In this document: in pieces, positions 15,912 to 24,699 of the stretch
How positions within the stretch are numbered: position 1 is the first letter of the stretch
Layout of the letters: the number at the start of each line of letters is the position of its first letter
Origin: Pseudomonas maumuensis
GTDB lineage: Bacteria > Pseudomonadota > Gammaproteobacteria > Pseudomonadales > Pseudomonadaceae
Length of the DNA stretch: 64,000 nt
Assembly (NCBI RefSeq): GCF_019139675.1
Contig: NZ_CP077077.1
Location: 4,402,001 to 4,466,000, forward strand
Reading direction: 5' to 3'
Notes under the pieces: generated by a model
What the model was told of the DNA's origin: nothing
What the model saw: only the letters and a program-made list of their open reading frames with translations
The model's database searches: none
Translations under genes and position numbers: made by a program

Positions 15912-18200
15912 TTAAAGTGCGATATGTGGGGTGTCGGCCAACTGTGCCGAACGGGCCTGGCGCATCAGCTCTTCCAACTGACGACGGGCGATGGCCTCCA
16001 GTTGCGCAAGCGTGCCTGGGTCGTCGAGGCTATTGGTGACACTGACGGGCATGTTCGAGGTGAACGTGAATTGCTGGTTGTAGACGGGTGCCGGCGGTGT
16101 GGTCGCAGGTGTCGAGGTAACGGCGGGCGGCCCCTGGGCAGGTGTCGCCTGACTGCTTATCGAGCGCACCACATCACCGGGTACGGCCTTCTGCTCTAGC
16201 GTGTCCTTGGGCGTGGCGGACGTGGCCTCGCCGGCCTTGGCTGCAGCATCCCCTTTGATCGGCTGATCCTTGCCGCCAAACCAGGTCTTGCCCAGCCAAC
16301 CGCCAATCTGATCGCCCACCATCCCACCCAGTGCGGCACCGAAGGTGGTGCCGACCACCGGCACGACAGAGCCGATGGCCCCGCCGACCAGCGTCCCGAC
16401 CAACCCACCGACGGCACTGCCATAGCCTTCGGCTTTTTCGCCATCGGGCTTGTCGCTGGTGAAGGTTTCCAGCCCTTGCCGAGTCGCTTTCAGTACCGCA
16501 GGCTTGGCCAGGACCTTCATCGCCGCGCCAACGCCCCTGGGTTCCGGTGCTGAGGCTGCATCTGCTGTAGATTGGGCCGTTTGGGAAGCTTGCGCGCCCT
16601 CCTTGGCAGGTTCGCTTGCCTCGGCAATCTTGTTGCTTGCGGGCATCGCGCCCCCCGGATCACCTTTGGCAGCAGGCGTTGCGGATGACTCCACTTTTCC
16701 GGCGACCGGTTTAGCAACCTCCTTGTCACCACCGAACCAGGTTTTACCGACCCAGCCACCAACCGCCTCACCCACCATGCCGCCGACCGTGGAGCCGACG
16801 ACAGTTCCCAGGCCCGGCACGACCGAACCCAAAGCACCGCCAACCAGCGTACCGACCAGACCGCCTACAGCATTGCCGTAGCCTTCGGCCTTATCGCTCT
16901 CGGACTTGTCACTGGTGAATGTCTCCAGGCCTTTACCCACGGCGCCAAGCACCGCTGGCTTGCCGAGCGATTTGACGGCCCCCCCCATCTTGGAGAGGAC
17001 TCCCTTGGGAGCATCGGCTGCCGGCGCAGAAGGCGTGGCTGGCGTTGAAGCGGGTGCTGCCGGTGGCTTGTCCGCCACGGCTTTCAGCAACGCACTGGCG
17101 GATGTCTGCACGGGAGCAGTTGCTATGGGGACCTGTGCGCCAGGCAGGGTTGCGTCGCTCAGTGCCAGCAAGCGTTGCCCTGCCAGCATGGCGCCGACCC
17201 CAAGCTCGCCAAAGGCGCTGCCCAAGGTCGGTAGCGTCCCTGCGTCAGCCTGTGCCTCGAACAGGCTGACCGGGGGCCCGGCCAGCTGGAGCGGCGTTTC
17301 CGCCTTGGTAGAACGATCCGCAGCTGCCTCGGGTGTCCTGCTCTTTTCGTCACTGCTGTCGCTGAAGAAGTCGTACAGCCCTTCGCCAGCGCGACCACCG
17401 AGCTTCTCGCCCAGGTAGGCACCAAACAAGCTGCCGTAATCCTCACCACGCTTGCCGCCGCCCGCACCGCCCTTCGCTGCCCCAAGGGCCGCGCCAAGGA
17501 GATTGCCGGCCAGCTCACCGATTGCAGCACCGACGCCCTTGGCCTTCGCCCGGCCATCCTCGCCGGTCACTATTGCCTCGGTGCCCTTCAGCATCGCTGT
17601 AACAGCGCCCATCTCGGTCTTGCTGTGGACCGCCTTGACGGCCCGCTGTCGCTCTTCGGGAGACAGACGGCGACTGGCCTTGTATGCCGCAATCCCCCCT
17701 GCGGCAAGCCCACCCAGGCTTGCCATGACGATTTTGCTTTTCTCGCCAGCACTACGGGGCGTGGATGTGGTTGTGGCCGGTGTCGTCGGTTTGACCGGCG
17801 TTTCAGCCGTTGTCTTGCCGTTCGCCGCCGGCAGCAGCAAAGGTGGGTGCCAGATGCTGCGAACGGGCAACGGTTTGCGTCGCGGTAACCCCGCGATTAC
17901 CTGCCCGAGGCGAACATAGGCCTGCTGCAGCTCGCCAACACGATCGCCTTCATCACGCAAGCGCTCGACCTGCGCGTCATGGGCTCCTGCCTGTTCACCG
18001 GCCAGCTTCCTGCCGACTTGTCCCACCTTGTCCAGCTCCACCCCCAGACGGATCACCTCAGCGATGAGCCGCCCCAGGTGGGTGCCATCCGCCTCCTTGC
18101 GCAAGTACCCGATGCGCTGACGGAGCTTATCGAACGCGGCGCCCAACGGCCTGTCGGCGCTGACGCCGAGCCCGAGGGTGAACACCTGTGTGTTCGCCAT
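15912..18200 (-). CDS. Tail tape measure protein
   Basis: A 762-residue low-complexity, Ala/Gly/Thr-rich protein whose length sets tailocin length. It has a helical N-terminus (residues 20-100), Pro/Thr linkers, and glycine-zipper segments that look membrane-active. Two long segments, residues ~400-493 and ~556-645, are copies of one module (KPAVL..GLETFTSDK..KAEGYG.AVGGLVGTLVGGA.GSV and GGW.GKTWFGG); a weaker third lies near 222-282. The C-terminal QFTFTSNMPVSVTN and helical end are typical. AAGGAGG precedes the ATG. Confidence 0.92.
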   Translation of the reverse strand: MANTQVFTLGLGVSADRPLGAAFDKLRQRIGYLRKEADGTHLGRLIAEVIRLGVELDKVGQVGRKLAGEQAGAHDAQVERLRDEGDRVGELQQAYVRLGQVIAGLPRRKPLPVRSIWHPPLLLPAANGKTTAETPVKPTTPATTTSTPRSAGEKSKIVMASLGGLAAGGIAAYKASRRLSPEERQRAVKAVHSKTEMGAVTAMLKGTEAIVTGEDGRAKAKGVGAAIGELAGNLLGAALGAAKGGAGGGKRGEDYGSLFGAYLGEKLGGRAGEGLYDFFSDSSDEKSRTPEAAADRSTKAETPLQLAGPPVSLFEAQADAGTLPTLGSAFGELGVGAMLAGQRLLALSDATLPGAQVPIATAPVQTSASALLKAVADKPPAAPASTPATPSAPAADAPKGVLSKMGGAVKSLGKPAVLGAVGKGLETFTSDKSESDKAEGYGNAVGGLVGTLVGGALGSVVPGLGTVVGSTVGGMVGEAVGGWVGKTWFGGDKEVAKPVAGKVESSATPAAKGDPGGAMPASNKIAEASEPAKEGAQASQTAQSTADAASAPEPRGVGAAMKVLAKPAVLKATRQGLETFTSDKPDGEKAEGYGSAVGGLVGTLVGGAIGSVVPVVGTTFGAALGGMVGDQIGGWLGKTWFGGKDQPIKGDAAAKAGEATSATPKDTLEQKAVPGDVVRSISSQATPAQGPPAVTSTPATTPPAPVYNQQFTFTSNMPVSVTNSLDDPGTLAQLEAIARRQLEELMRQARSAQLADTPHIAL
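16266..17003 (-). repeat. Two-copy internal repeat in the tape measure gene
   Basis: Copy A covers about 16719..17003 and copy B about 16266..16535. Both encode the same ~90-residue glycine-zipper module, including SDK-x(5)-KAEGYG and GKTWFGG. The nucleotide sequences have diverged, so the duplication is not recent. Confidence 0.85.
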
Positions 18201-18213
18201 GGGTTCCTCCTTG

Positions 18214-18384
18214 TCATTCCGCCAGCCACCAAACCATGTCGCTGTACGACATGCTCATGATTTCGCTGGCGGAAAAATTCAGCTCCTTGGCCAGCCGCCT
18301 GGCGGCGGCCTTCTGCCGGGCAGGGTCAAACTTCGTCGTCCTGCACCAGGCGAAAATAGCCGCTCTGCAGGCGGCTGTAGTCCT
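18214..18384 (-). CDS. gpE'-like tail assembly extension, probably made by frameshifting
   Basis: Downstream of and overlapping the gpE gene, another frame is open from about 18384 to a TGA at 18214..18216. Its end reads RRLAKELNFSASEIMSMSYS then DMVWWLAE, typical of the small E'-type tail protein of P2-like phages. It has no plausible start codon of its own with a ribosome site, so fusion to gpE by programmed frameshifting is likely. The geometry requires +1 (or -2), not the -1 slip of P2. A TTTTC run at about 18355..18351 inside the overlap is a candidate slip site. Confidence 0.6.
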   Translation of the reverse strand, partial: RTTAACRAAIFAWCRTTKFDPARQKAAARRLAKELNFSASEIMSMSYSDMVWWLAE

Positions 18385-18628
18385 TCAGGGCCAGGCCTTC
18401 GAGGTCCTTGATGCCGACTTCAGCGAGCGAGGCGAACAGGTTCAGTTCGCGCTGCTCGTCGTCAACTGCGCCACCGGCTTGGGCATTGCGGATGTCACGC
18501 ACGGTCGGTGCGCGCAGCGACAGGCTGTCGACCTGCACGCCGTTGGCCTCGCTGGGGCGCGACAGACGCACGGTCACCCGCTCGGCGTTGACGGTCAGCC
18601 ATTGCGGCAGTTTCTTCGCTTGAGCCAT
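18326..18628 (-). CDS. Tail assembly chaperone gpE
   Basis: A 100-residue protein of the phage gpE/tail assembly family that chaperones the tape measure during tail initiation. LTVNAERVTVRLSRPSEANG, LSLRAPTVRDIRNAQA and DLEGLALKDYSRLQSGYF are characteristic. AAGGAGA precedes the ATG. Position between tube and tape measure is conserved in contractile phage tails. A longer frameshifted form probably exists, see the overlapping frame. Confidence 0.85.
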   Translation of the reverse strand: MAQAKKLPQWLTVNAERVTVRLSRPSEANGVQVDSLSLRAPTVRDIRNAQAGGAVDDEQRELNLFASLAEVGIKDLEGLALKDYSRLQSGYFRLVQDDEV

Positions 18629-18640
18629 CGAGCGTTCTCC

Positions 18641-19150
18641 TTAAAGACCCAGGGCGGCGCGCTGGGCGGCCAGCTGGTCGACACCGTCGATCACCCGCTT
18701 CATGCCCAGGGCGTCGATTTCGTAGACCAGGCGGCCATCGACTTCGAGCTTGTAGTAGGTGACGGCGACGCTGTGCTTGATCTCGGCCTTGTCGCCGGAT
18801 TTCCAGTCGCCCATGTCGATCTCTTTCAGCGAACCGCGCAGGGTGACGATGACCGGGTTGATCTTGCCCTTGAGGCCCTTGAAGGCGCCGCGGAAGGTGC
18901 CGTTGAAGGCGGTGCCGTCGGCCAGGCCGAAGAACTTCAGCGACTCGCGGCGCACGCCGGTGGTGGTGAAGGCCGCTTCCTGCTTCTCCATGCCCTGGTC
19001 CATCTCGACCGGCATGTCCATGCCGCCGGGGCGGTGCTCTTCCATCTTCAGGGTGAGCTTGGGCAGGGTCAGGCTGGGCACGTCGCCCTGGAAGCTGACG
19101 CCATCGACGAACAGGTTCAGGTTGGCCAGTGTTTCGGGAATCATTGCCAT
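18641..19150 (-). CDS. Major tail tube protein, P2 gpFII-like
   Basis: A 169-residue tube protein: MAMIPETLANLNLFVDG, FQGDVPSLTLPKLTLKMEE, HRPGGMDMPVEMDQG and YYKLEVDGRLVYEIDALGM are the FII family pattern. It polymerises into the inner tube pushed through the target envelope on contraction. AAGGAG lies nine bases before the ATG. It follows the sheath gene by 13 bases. Confidence 0.96.
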   Translation of the reverse strand: MAMIPETLANLNLFVDGVSFQGDVPSLTLPKLTLKMEEHRPGGMDMPVEMDQGMEKQEAAFTTTGVRRESLKFFGLADGTAFNGTFRGAFKGLKGKINPVIVTLRGSLKEIDMGDWKSGDKAEIKHSVAVTYYKLEVDGRLVYEIDALGMKRVIDGVDQLAAQRAALGL

Positions 19151-19163
19151 GTAGGTGCGCTCC

Positions 19164-20330
19164 TTAAGCGGCGGAATCGAGGACTTCGGTCAGCCACTGG
19201 TTGGTGACTTCGACGCGGAAATTGGGGTTTTCGGCAGGCGGCACATCGGTGAAGCGGATGTTCCAGTACACCTTGCCCTGCTCCAGCTGGCTGGCGGTGT
19301 TCAGCTCCGGGTCGGCGAAGACCTCGAAGTTGATGATCGCGCCCTGGTTCTTCAGGTCGCGCATGAAGGCCTGCAGGCCCTCGGTGACGTCCTTGACGTA
19401 GGTGGCGGTGATGGAGCGGTCGACGGCCCACTTGTGGCCGTAGAGGATCGCGTCCATGACGATGTCCATGGTCCGCACGCGGGTGACGAAGGCCCATTTC
19501 GGGTCGCTCGACAGGGTGCGGTTGCCCCACAGGCGGAAGCCGTCGTCGCGGATGATGGTGGCGATGTTGGCGTTGTTCAGCAGGTTGGCGCGGCAGGTGT
19601 CGTCGCCATCGAGGAACTCCACGGCACGGGTGGTACCGGTGATGCCGACGAACTCCTTGTTCGAAGGCGACGCCCAGAAGCCGTACTCGCGGTCGGTGAA
19701 GGCGAACAGGCCGGCGACCCAGGCCGAACCCGGCGCGTCGACGGTGGCCTCTGCGGCGTTGTCCCAGTACCGCACGCCCGGATCAACCAGGAAGGCGCGC
19801 TTGGCGCCGAAATTCTTGGCGTAGGCGATGGCCGCTTCATCGGTGGTGTTGGGGCCGTCGATGATGGCGATGGCGCGCAGCTTGTCGGCCAGGGCTACCA
19901 GGGCGGTACCGACGGCCTGGGTGGCGCTGTGCTTGGGGGTGACCAGCAGGCGCGGCTGGGCGTTGAAACGGCTCTTGCCGTCGAGCAGCGCCTGCAGGCC
20001 AGTGCGCTTGCCGTCGGCCAGCACGTTGCCGATGATCGCCGAGGTCTGCTCGGCGGCGTCTTCGACCTTGGCCACGCCGCAAGCGACGATGACCGCCTTG
20101 GCACGGCTGTAGATGGCGCGGCAGGCCTTGGTGATCGCCGCGTCCTGGCCGAACGCCGCGACCGCTTCGCGCTCGCTGGTGATCAGTACCAGGTCATTGG
20201 CCTTGGCGGTGACGCCCGGGCCTTCGGTGAAGGTGTCGACCAGGCCGATGATCGAGGACGATGGCAGTGCGATGTTGCGGGCGCCGGTGTCGACGTTGGT
20301 CACGGTGACGCCGTGGAAGAATCCGCTCAT
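19164..20330 (-). CDS. Contractile tail sheath protein, P2 gpFI-like
   Basis: A 388-residue sheath subunit, near the R-pyocin sheath length. Recognisable: FFHGVTVTNVDTGARNIALP at the N-terminus, SSSIIGLVDTFTEG, DGFRLWGNRTLSSDPKWAFV and MDIVMDAILYGHKWAVDR toward the C-terminus. Presence of a sheath makes this an R-type (contractile) rather than F-type tailocin. ATG 20330 has GGAG upstream. Confidence 0.97.
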   Translation of the reverse strand: MSGFFHGVTVTNVDTGARNIALPSSSIIGLVDTFTEGPGVTAKANDLVLITSEREAVAAFGQDAAITKACRAIYSRAKAVIVACGVAKVEDAAEQTSAIIGNVLADGKRTGLQALLDGKSRFNAQPRLLVTPKHSATQAVGTALVALADKLRAIAIIDGPNTTDEAAIAYAKNFGAKRAFLVDPGVRYWDNAAEATVDAPGSAWVAGLFAFTDREYGFWASPSNKEFVGITGTTRAVEFLDGDDTCRANLLNNANIATIIRDDGFRLWGNRTLSSDPKWAFVTRVRTMDIVMDAILYGHKWAVDRSITATYVKDVTEGLQAFMRDLKNQGAIINFEVFADPELNTASQLEQGKVYWNIRFTDVPPAENPNFRVEVTNQWLTEVLDSAA

Positions 20331-20410
20331 AAAATCTCCAGATATGAAAAGGCCTCGCATCGCGAGGCCAGGAATAGGATGGAAAAGAAAAGCTCCGTCA
20401 GTGCATGGCT

Positions 20411-20923
20411 TTACCGAATCGGTGCAACGGACTGAATCGCTGATATCGCGTCCTCTGCGATAGTTTGAGCTTCGAGAATGCGGCCGGCTGAGCACTCGCC
20501 GCGAATCTGCTCCTTGGCCTGTAGACGCAATTCGCGCAGTCGTAACAACGCTACGTCATGCCGGGCTGACTCCCGCAAAATCTCATCGGCCGCCTGTTGC
20601 GACGTGCGGCCATTGATAGCCCAGGCAGCGATCATCGGAGGAATGTCGCCCGCGTAGCCGGCTGCTGCAAAAGCCGTAGCTTCAGCGGCAGCCCGCTCGT
20701 ACTCAATGACACGTAGTGGATCACCAACCACGGCAACACGGGCGGCGTCAGTTACCGCATCCAGCCACCTGCAAAGGGACACCTCATCGTGGACAGGTCG
20801 CGTCAGATCCGTCGCCTCGTCTTGTGTGATCGCAACTAAGTGTTGTGGAATACGATCATCCTGCGAGCCATCCGCCTCATAGGCGAATACAGTTCCCATG
20901 CTAGGGTCTTTGTAGTATTTCAT
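20411..20923 (-). CDS. Tail fibre assembly chaperone
   Basis: A 170-residue protein immediately downstream of the fibre gene, with the family start MKYYKDPSMGTVFAYEADGS and middle PPMIAAWAINGRTSQQAADEI. Such chaperones are needed for folding and trimerising the cognate fibre and co-vary with it. AAGGA precedes the ATG. Base composition near its start drops compared with the sheath gene, as in the adjoining fibre tip. Confidence 0.85.
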   Translation of the reverse strand: MKYYKDPSMGTVFAYEADGSQDDRIPQHLVAITQDEATDLTRPVHDEVSLCRWLDAVTDAARVAVVGDPLRVIEYERAAAEATAFAAAGYAGDIPPMIAAWAINGRTSQQAADEILRESARHDVALLRLRELRLQAKEQIRGECSAGRILEAQTIAEDAISAIQSVAPIR

Positions 20924-20932
20924 GCATGTTCC

Positions 20933-23215
20933 TTATCGAAGTTCCAGCCAGGTCGTTGGCTGGAAGTTGCAGGAATAGGTCACTCCATGGGGCACAATAA
21001 AAGACACAGAATCGCTAATGCCTGTTTGGACGCCGCTACTCGACCAGCAAACCTCCAGCCCATTGACGAAGTACTTCAATAGCAATCCCAAGTGGTTCAC
21101 TTGAGAGAGCGTCACCACAATCGGGCGCCCCGTCGTATTCGTGTAAGTAGTATTCGCAGCCCTCGAGGTTCTGACGTCCTGCCAGGTCTGCCCCACCCCA
21201 AGCGTAAGCGAAACAGCATTCCTCAAAGCGCTCTGTACAAAGCTGGTGTTGGCAAGTCGCGTAGTGTCATCGCCGTAAGGGGCTGTGTCTGCCTTGGGCG
21301 CGCCGGTAAACACCGGATTGACCAGGGACGCCAACGGGTAGCCGTTCCACTTCAGTTGGCCGCCAACGTCCATATGGAGCTTTGCTGCGTATTTGCCAGC
21401 CCAATGAAAAGCAAGGCCTGGGCCATATTCGTCCCGCACCTCGGCGGGAGCCCATTCTCCCACCTGCTGAACTTCTCGGAGCTCCAGCCCGGTGGAGCGC
21501 CAGTCCGCCGTATTGACAGCCGAAGCTAGTTGCGGACGCTGCTGACTCACACCGCTGACTATCAGCCTGTTCCCCACCGCTGTCTGCACAAAAGCAGTCG
21601 TGGCCAACTGTTGGCTGTTGGTACCTGAGGCAGCAGTGGGTGCCACAGGAACGCCGACGAAGGAGGGGCTATTGAGTTTCGCCAGCTCGAAAGGTATCCG
21701 CCAGGTGCCATCAGCATTGCTTGCCCTTGCAAATATTCGGTCCGCATATGGAATATTCGCCACTTCGAAGCCAGCTGACCCGTTGTACGTAGTACGCTGA
21801 ACAAATGCATAACCCCCATAAGGAGAAAAGCTTGAGTCGTAGTAATAGTGCCCCGAAGGCAACGTCGGTAGTTGAGCCGCCGAACTAACATCGCCGGTCT
21901 GGGTGGCACCCAAACCGTACTTGTCCAGCGTGGCGCGCAGAAACTCGGAGTTGATCGCTTGCTTGCTTTTGTTGCCCGTCGTAGCAGTCGGTACCAGCGG
22001 TATGCCCGAAAATGCAGGGCTGGCCAACGGAGCCTTGAGAGCAAGAGAGTTGGCAACTGTCGTGGCAAAGCTCGGATCATTGCCAAGGGCATCGGCCAGC
22101 TCCTTCAGCGTGTCCAGCGTTCCCGGTGCGGCGTTCACCAAGGCATTGATAGCCCTTATCACATAGGCAGTACTGGCCGCCTGCATGCTGTTATCACCCA
22201 CTGCTGCGGTTGGGACCTTCGGCACGCCTTCAAACACAGGGTTTGCCACCGGCGCCTTGAGCAACATGACCTGGTCGACTTCGTTTCTGGTATAGACATC
22301 CGTCAGTCCATAGCCAGCTACCGTTGTCGGGTTGCTCGCGGACAGTACCCGACCGTAAGTGTCCACCTTTACACTTTGATAAGTGCCCGCTGCCACGCCG
22401 GTTCGACCGAACGCCATTTCAAAACCCAACGCCGTCACCCCCAGCGTGATTGGTCCGTCACTCACCAACTGCCACCCGCTGTCCGCGTTGACGGCGCCGC
22501 GCTCAACCAATACCAGCAAGCCTGGAGTGACTTTGTCGCTAGAGTCGGCATCGGTGCAGCGCGTCCAAGGCCCACCAGCGACAACGGTGTACAAACCATT
22601 GTCTTTGGCTGCGGCCTGATTCTTAACCAGAACCCGCGCACCTGCTGGCAGCGCAACGCCATCCACCGTCTGCAGGCCACTCAGGGTAATGGCCGCCGTG
22701 GTGGCCACTAACATCGAATGCTTGAAATCCTGCCGCGCCAGCTCCTCGGTGACCCATTCACGGGTGGCAAGCACCACCGCCGGATCGATCTTCAACTGCA
22801 CATTACTGGCGCTGCTTACGATCAAGTTCATGCGCACCACCTGAGTACGCCCCGAGCCTTGGCTGAGCAACGGTTTGTAAGTCGGCGCGCAGTTGGCCAC
22901 GGCGACCATGTCGCCATCGGCGTCGTACAACGCGATCTCGCGGATCCACTTGCCGCCGACATCCGCCGGGATGACCTGCTCGGCGACGATGATCGCGCTA
23001 TTCTTGTCGTCCACCTTCAGCTGGTTCAGCGGCGCGCGGCGCCATTCATTGATCAGGCTGGTCTGAGTGGCGTTGGGGGTGGGGTCGGCGCCATTGGCGT
23101 CGCCCACGCCCATCTGGGTGATTTTCCAAGGGATGCCCAAGGCATCCGCGTTGGCCTGTTTCGCCGCGCCCACGTTGGTGAGGATGGCGTAGAACTGGGA
23201 ATTCTGGTCAACCAT
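20933..23215 (-). CDS. Tailocin tail fibre, receptor-binding protein
   Basis: A 760-residue fibre. Residues 1-~150 are the conserved phage tail-collar N-terminus that binds the baseplate (MVDQNSQFYAILTNVGAAKQ, LINEWRRAPLNQL, EIALYDADGDMVAVAN). The middle holds four related ~30-residue repeats starting near residues 324, 398, 516 and 632 (pattern P-x-F-x-G-x-P-x-x-PTA..G..S..LA.T.FV) separated by knob-like segments. The tip ends in TYTNTTGRPIVVTLS and a Cys-containing end. Killing spectrum, through LPS recognition in related tailocins, is expected to be set by the C-terminal part. Confidence 0.93.
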   Translation of the reverse strand: MVDQNSQFYAILTNVGAAKQANADALGIPWKITQMGVGDANGADPTPNATQTSLINEWRRAPLNQLKVDDKNSAIIVAEQVIPADVGGKWIREIALYDADGDMVAVANCAPTYKPLLSQGSGRTQVVRMNLIVSSASNVQLKIDPAVVLATREWVTEELARQDFKHSMLVATTAAITLSGLQTVDGVALPAGARVLVKNQAAAKDNGLYTVVAGGPWTRCTDADSSDKVTPGLLVLVERGAVNADSGWQLVSDGPITLGVTALGFEMAFGRTGVAAGTYQSVKVDTYGRVLSASNPTTVAGYGLTDVYTRNEVDQVMLLKAPVANPVFEGVPKVPTAAVGDNSMQAASTAYVIRAINALVNAAPGTLDTLKELADALGNDPSFATTVANSLALKAPLASPAFSGIPLVPTATTGNKSKQAINSEFLRATLDKYGLGATQTGDVSSAAQLPTLPSGHYYYDSSFSPYGGYAFVQRTTYNGSAGFEVANIPYADRIFARASNADGTWRIPFELAKLNSPSFVGVPVAPTAASGTNSQQLATTAFVQTAVGNRLIVSGVSQQRPQLASAVNTADWRSTGLELREVQQVGEWAPAEVRDEYGPGLAFHWAGKYAAKLHMDVGGQLKWNGYPLASLVNPVFTGAPKADTAPYGDDTTRLANTSFVQSALRNAVSLTLGVGQTWQDVRTSRAANTTYTNTTGRPIVVTLSQVNHLGLLLKYFVNGLEVCWSSSGVQTGISDSVSFIVPHGVTYSCNFQPTTWLELR

Positions 23216-23816
23216 GTGCAATGTCCAAGGTATCGATTGTGTGTTCGCGGCCGCCGCGGCCGATGGCGCCACTGACGATCAGGTCAGGCGATGCCGGCGG
23301 GTAGACGTCGAGTTCGTCGCCGTCCTGCAGCGTGCAGCCGAAGTAGAGGGCGCCACGGCTTTCGAGGCTGATCGCCAGCCCCGTCATGTGGCGGCTGACC
23401 GGCCGGGCGTCGTCGATCAGCGACGACAATTCGTTGTAGGTTTCCTCGCTGATGCCGGTGTCGGTCACCCCGACCTTCAGCGCAAAGGTCCCCGGCACCC
23501 CGGCCGGCTGGGTCTGCCACCATTCCTGCACCTCGATCAGGTAGCCGAACGGCTCGACCACCCGCCGCAGGGCGCCGAGGGTGCCCTTGTGGGCGTGGAC
23601 GAAGAACGCCGAGCGGATCACCGAGCGCTTGATCGCCTCGCTCCAGCTGTCGTCCCAGCGGTCCACCGACCAGGCCCAGGCCAGTTGGTAGAGCAGGTGC
23701 GCCGGGCAGGTGTCGGGGTTGTAGAGGGTGCGCAGGGCGGCCTTGAGATCCTCGTCGGCGGCCACCTCGATGGCCCGCTCCAGTGGCGTGCGGTTGAGCG
23801 GCAGAAGACTCTGCAT
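23208..23816 (-). CDS. Baseplate protein I, P2 gpI-like
   Basis: A 202-residue gpI-family protein connecting baseplate wedge and fibre. MQSLLPLNRTPLERAIEVA, AHLLYQLAWAWSVDRWDDSW and AFFVHAHKGTLGALRRVVEP are diagnostic. ATG 23816 lies 1 base beyond the end of gene J. It overlaps the fibre start by 8 bases, indicating coupled translation of baseplate and fibre. Confidence 0.93.
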   Translation of the reverse strand: MQSLLPLNRTPLERAIEVAADEDLKAALRTLYNPDTCPAHLLYQLAWAWSVDRWDDSWSEAIKRSVIRSAFFVHAHKGTLGALRRVVEPFGYLIEVQEWWQTQPAGVPGTFALKVGVTDTGISEETYNELSSLIDDARPVSRHMTGLAISLESRGALYFGCTLQDGDELDVYPPASPDLIVSGAIGRGGREHTIDTLDIAHG

Positions 23817-23817
23817 G

Positions 23818-24699
23818 TCAGCCCCCCCGCCGCAGTTCAATGTCCATGCACCAGGCGGCCTGGGCCTTGCTCGGGCGGATATCGCTCCAACCGACCAGCT
23901 CGACGCGGCTCACGCCGTCGATATGCAGTTGCGCGTCGATCCCCGAGCGGGCGATCTCGACGCCCAGGCGTCGGCGCGGGTTGACCCAAGCCTGGAGACG
24001 GCGCCGGCATTCGCTGAGGATTGCTTCGAACTCCGGGCCGTTGTCGGCCATGTGCAGCACCGCCTCGACCCGATACGGCAGCACCTCGGCGCTGCGCACA
24101 TTGACCCGGTCGGCGACCGGGCGGATATCGTCGTCGTTGAGGTAGGCCTTGACCTGGGCCAGCAGCTCGGGGCTGGCCACGCCATCGTTGTCCAGGCTCA
24201 GCACGGTGACGTCCACCACGGCCGGCGACGGGCTTTCGGCGGTCGCGTCGGCGACCCTCCCCGAAGCGTTGCGGGCGTGGAGGATGTAGCTGTTGCGCGG
24301 GCCGGCGGTGGTCAGGCCTTCGTAGACCAGCTGCACCCGTTCGCGCAGGGCGTCGTCGGATTCGAGCACCGCCTCGGTCGGTGGAATCGTGCCCGGGTCC
24401 GCCGCCTGGATCACCAGGCGCTGCAGGCTGACGTTGGCCGCCAGCTGATCAAGATCGCTGCCCTGGGCGTAGGCCAGCAACAGGGCCTTGGCCGCGTCGT
24501 TGATCCGCGCCCGGTTGAGCAGCTTGCGGTAGGCGCCCACCTCGAGCAGCTTGGTCACCGGGTCGCTTTCCAGGTTGGCGGTCCAGCCTTCACCCATCTG
24601 GGTGCGGAAGCTGGTCAGGTCTTCCTGGTAGAGCACCTCGAAATCAAGGTCTTCGAGCAGTTGCGGCGCGGGCAGTTTCGACAGGTCGACCTGGCTCAT
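23818..24699 (-). CDS. Baseplate wedge protein J, P2 gpJ-like
   Basis: A 293-residue baseplate J family protein (gp6-like wedge). Visible blocks: DLSKLPAPQLLEDLDFEVL, LEVGAYRKLLNRARINDAAK, LLLAYAQGSDLDQLAANV, RERVQLVYEGLTTAGPRNSY and VDVTVLSLDNDGVAS. Its ATG overlaps the stop of gene W (ATGA), so the two are translated together. Confidence 0.95.
   Translation of the reverse strand: MSQVDLSKLPAPQLLEDLDFEVLYQEDLTSFRTQMGEGWTANLESDPVTKLLEVGAYRKLLNRARINDAAKALLLAYAQGSDLDQLAANVSLQRLVIQAADPGTIPPTEAVLESDDALRERVQLVYEGLTTAGPRNSYILHARNASGRVADATAESPSPAVVDVTVLSLDNDGVASPELLAQVKAYLNDDDIRPVADRVNVRSAEVLPYRVEAVLHMADNGPEFEAILSECRRRLQAWVNPRRRLGVEIARSGIDAQLHIDGVSRVELVGWSDIRPSKAQAAWCMDIELRRGG

Noticed and set aside
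18326..18384. A P2-style -1 frameshift joining gpE and gpE'
   Set aside because: Frame arithmetic gives +1 or -2 between gpE (start 18628) and the frame ending at 18214; a -1 slip would reach the wrong frame.
21300..22250. Fibre repeats as a CRISPR array or tandem DNA repeat
   Set aside because: The repeats are conserved at protein level, spaced by 74-118 residues, in frame and diverged in DNA; no CRISPR-type direct repeats or cas genes.
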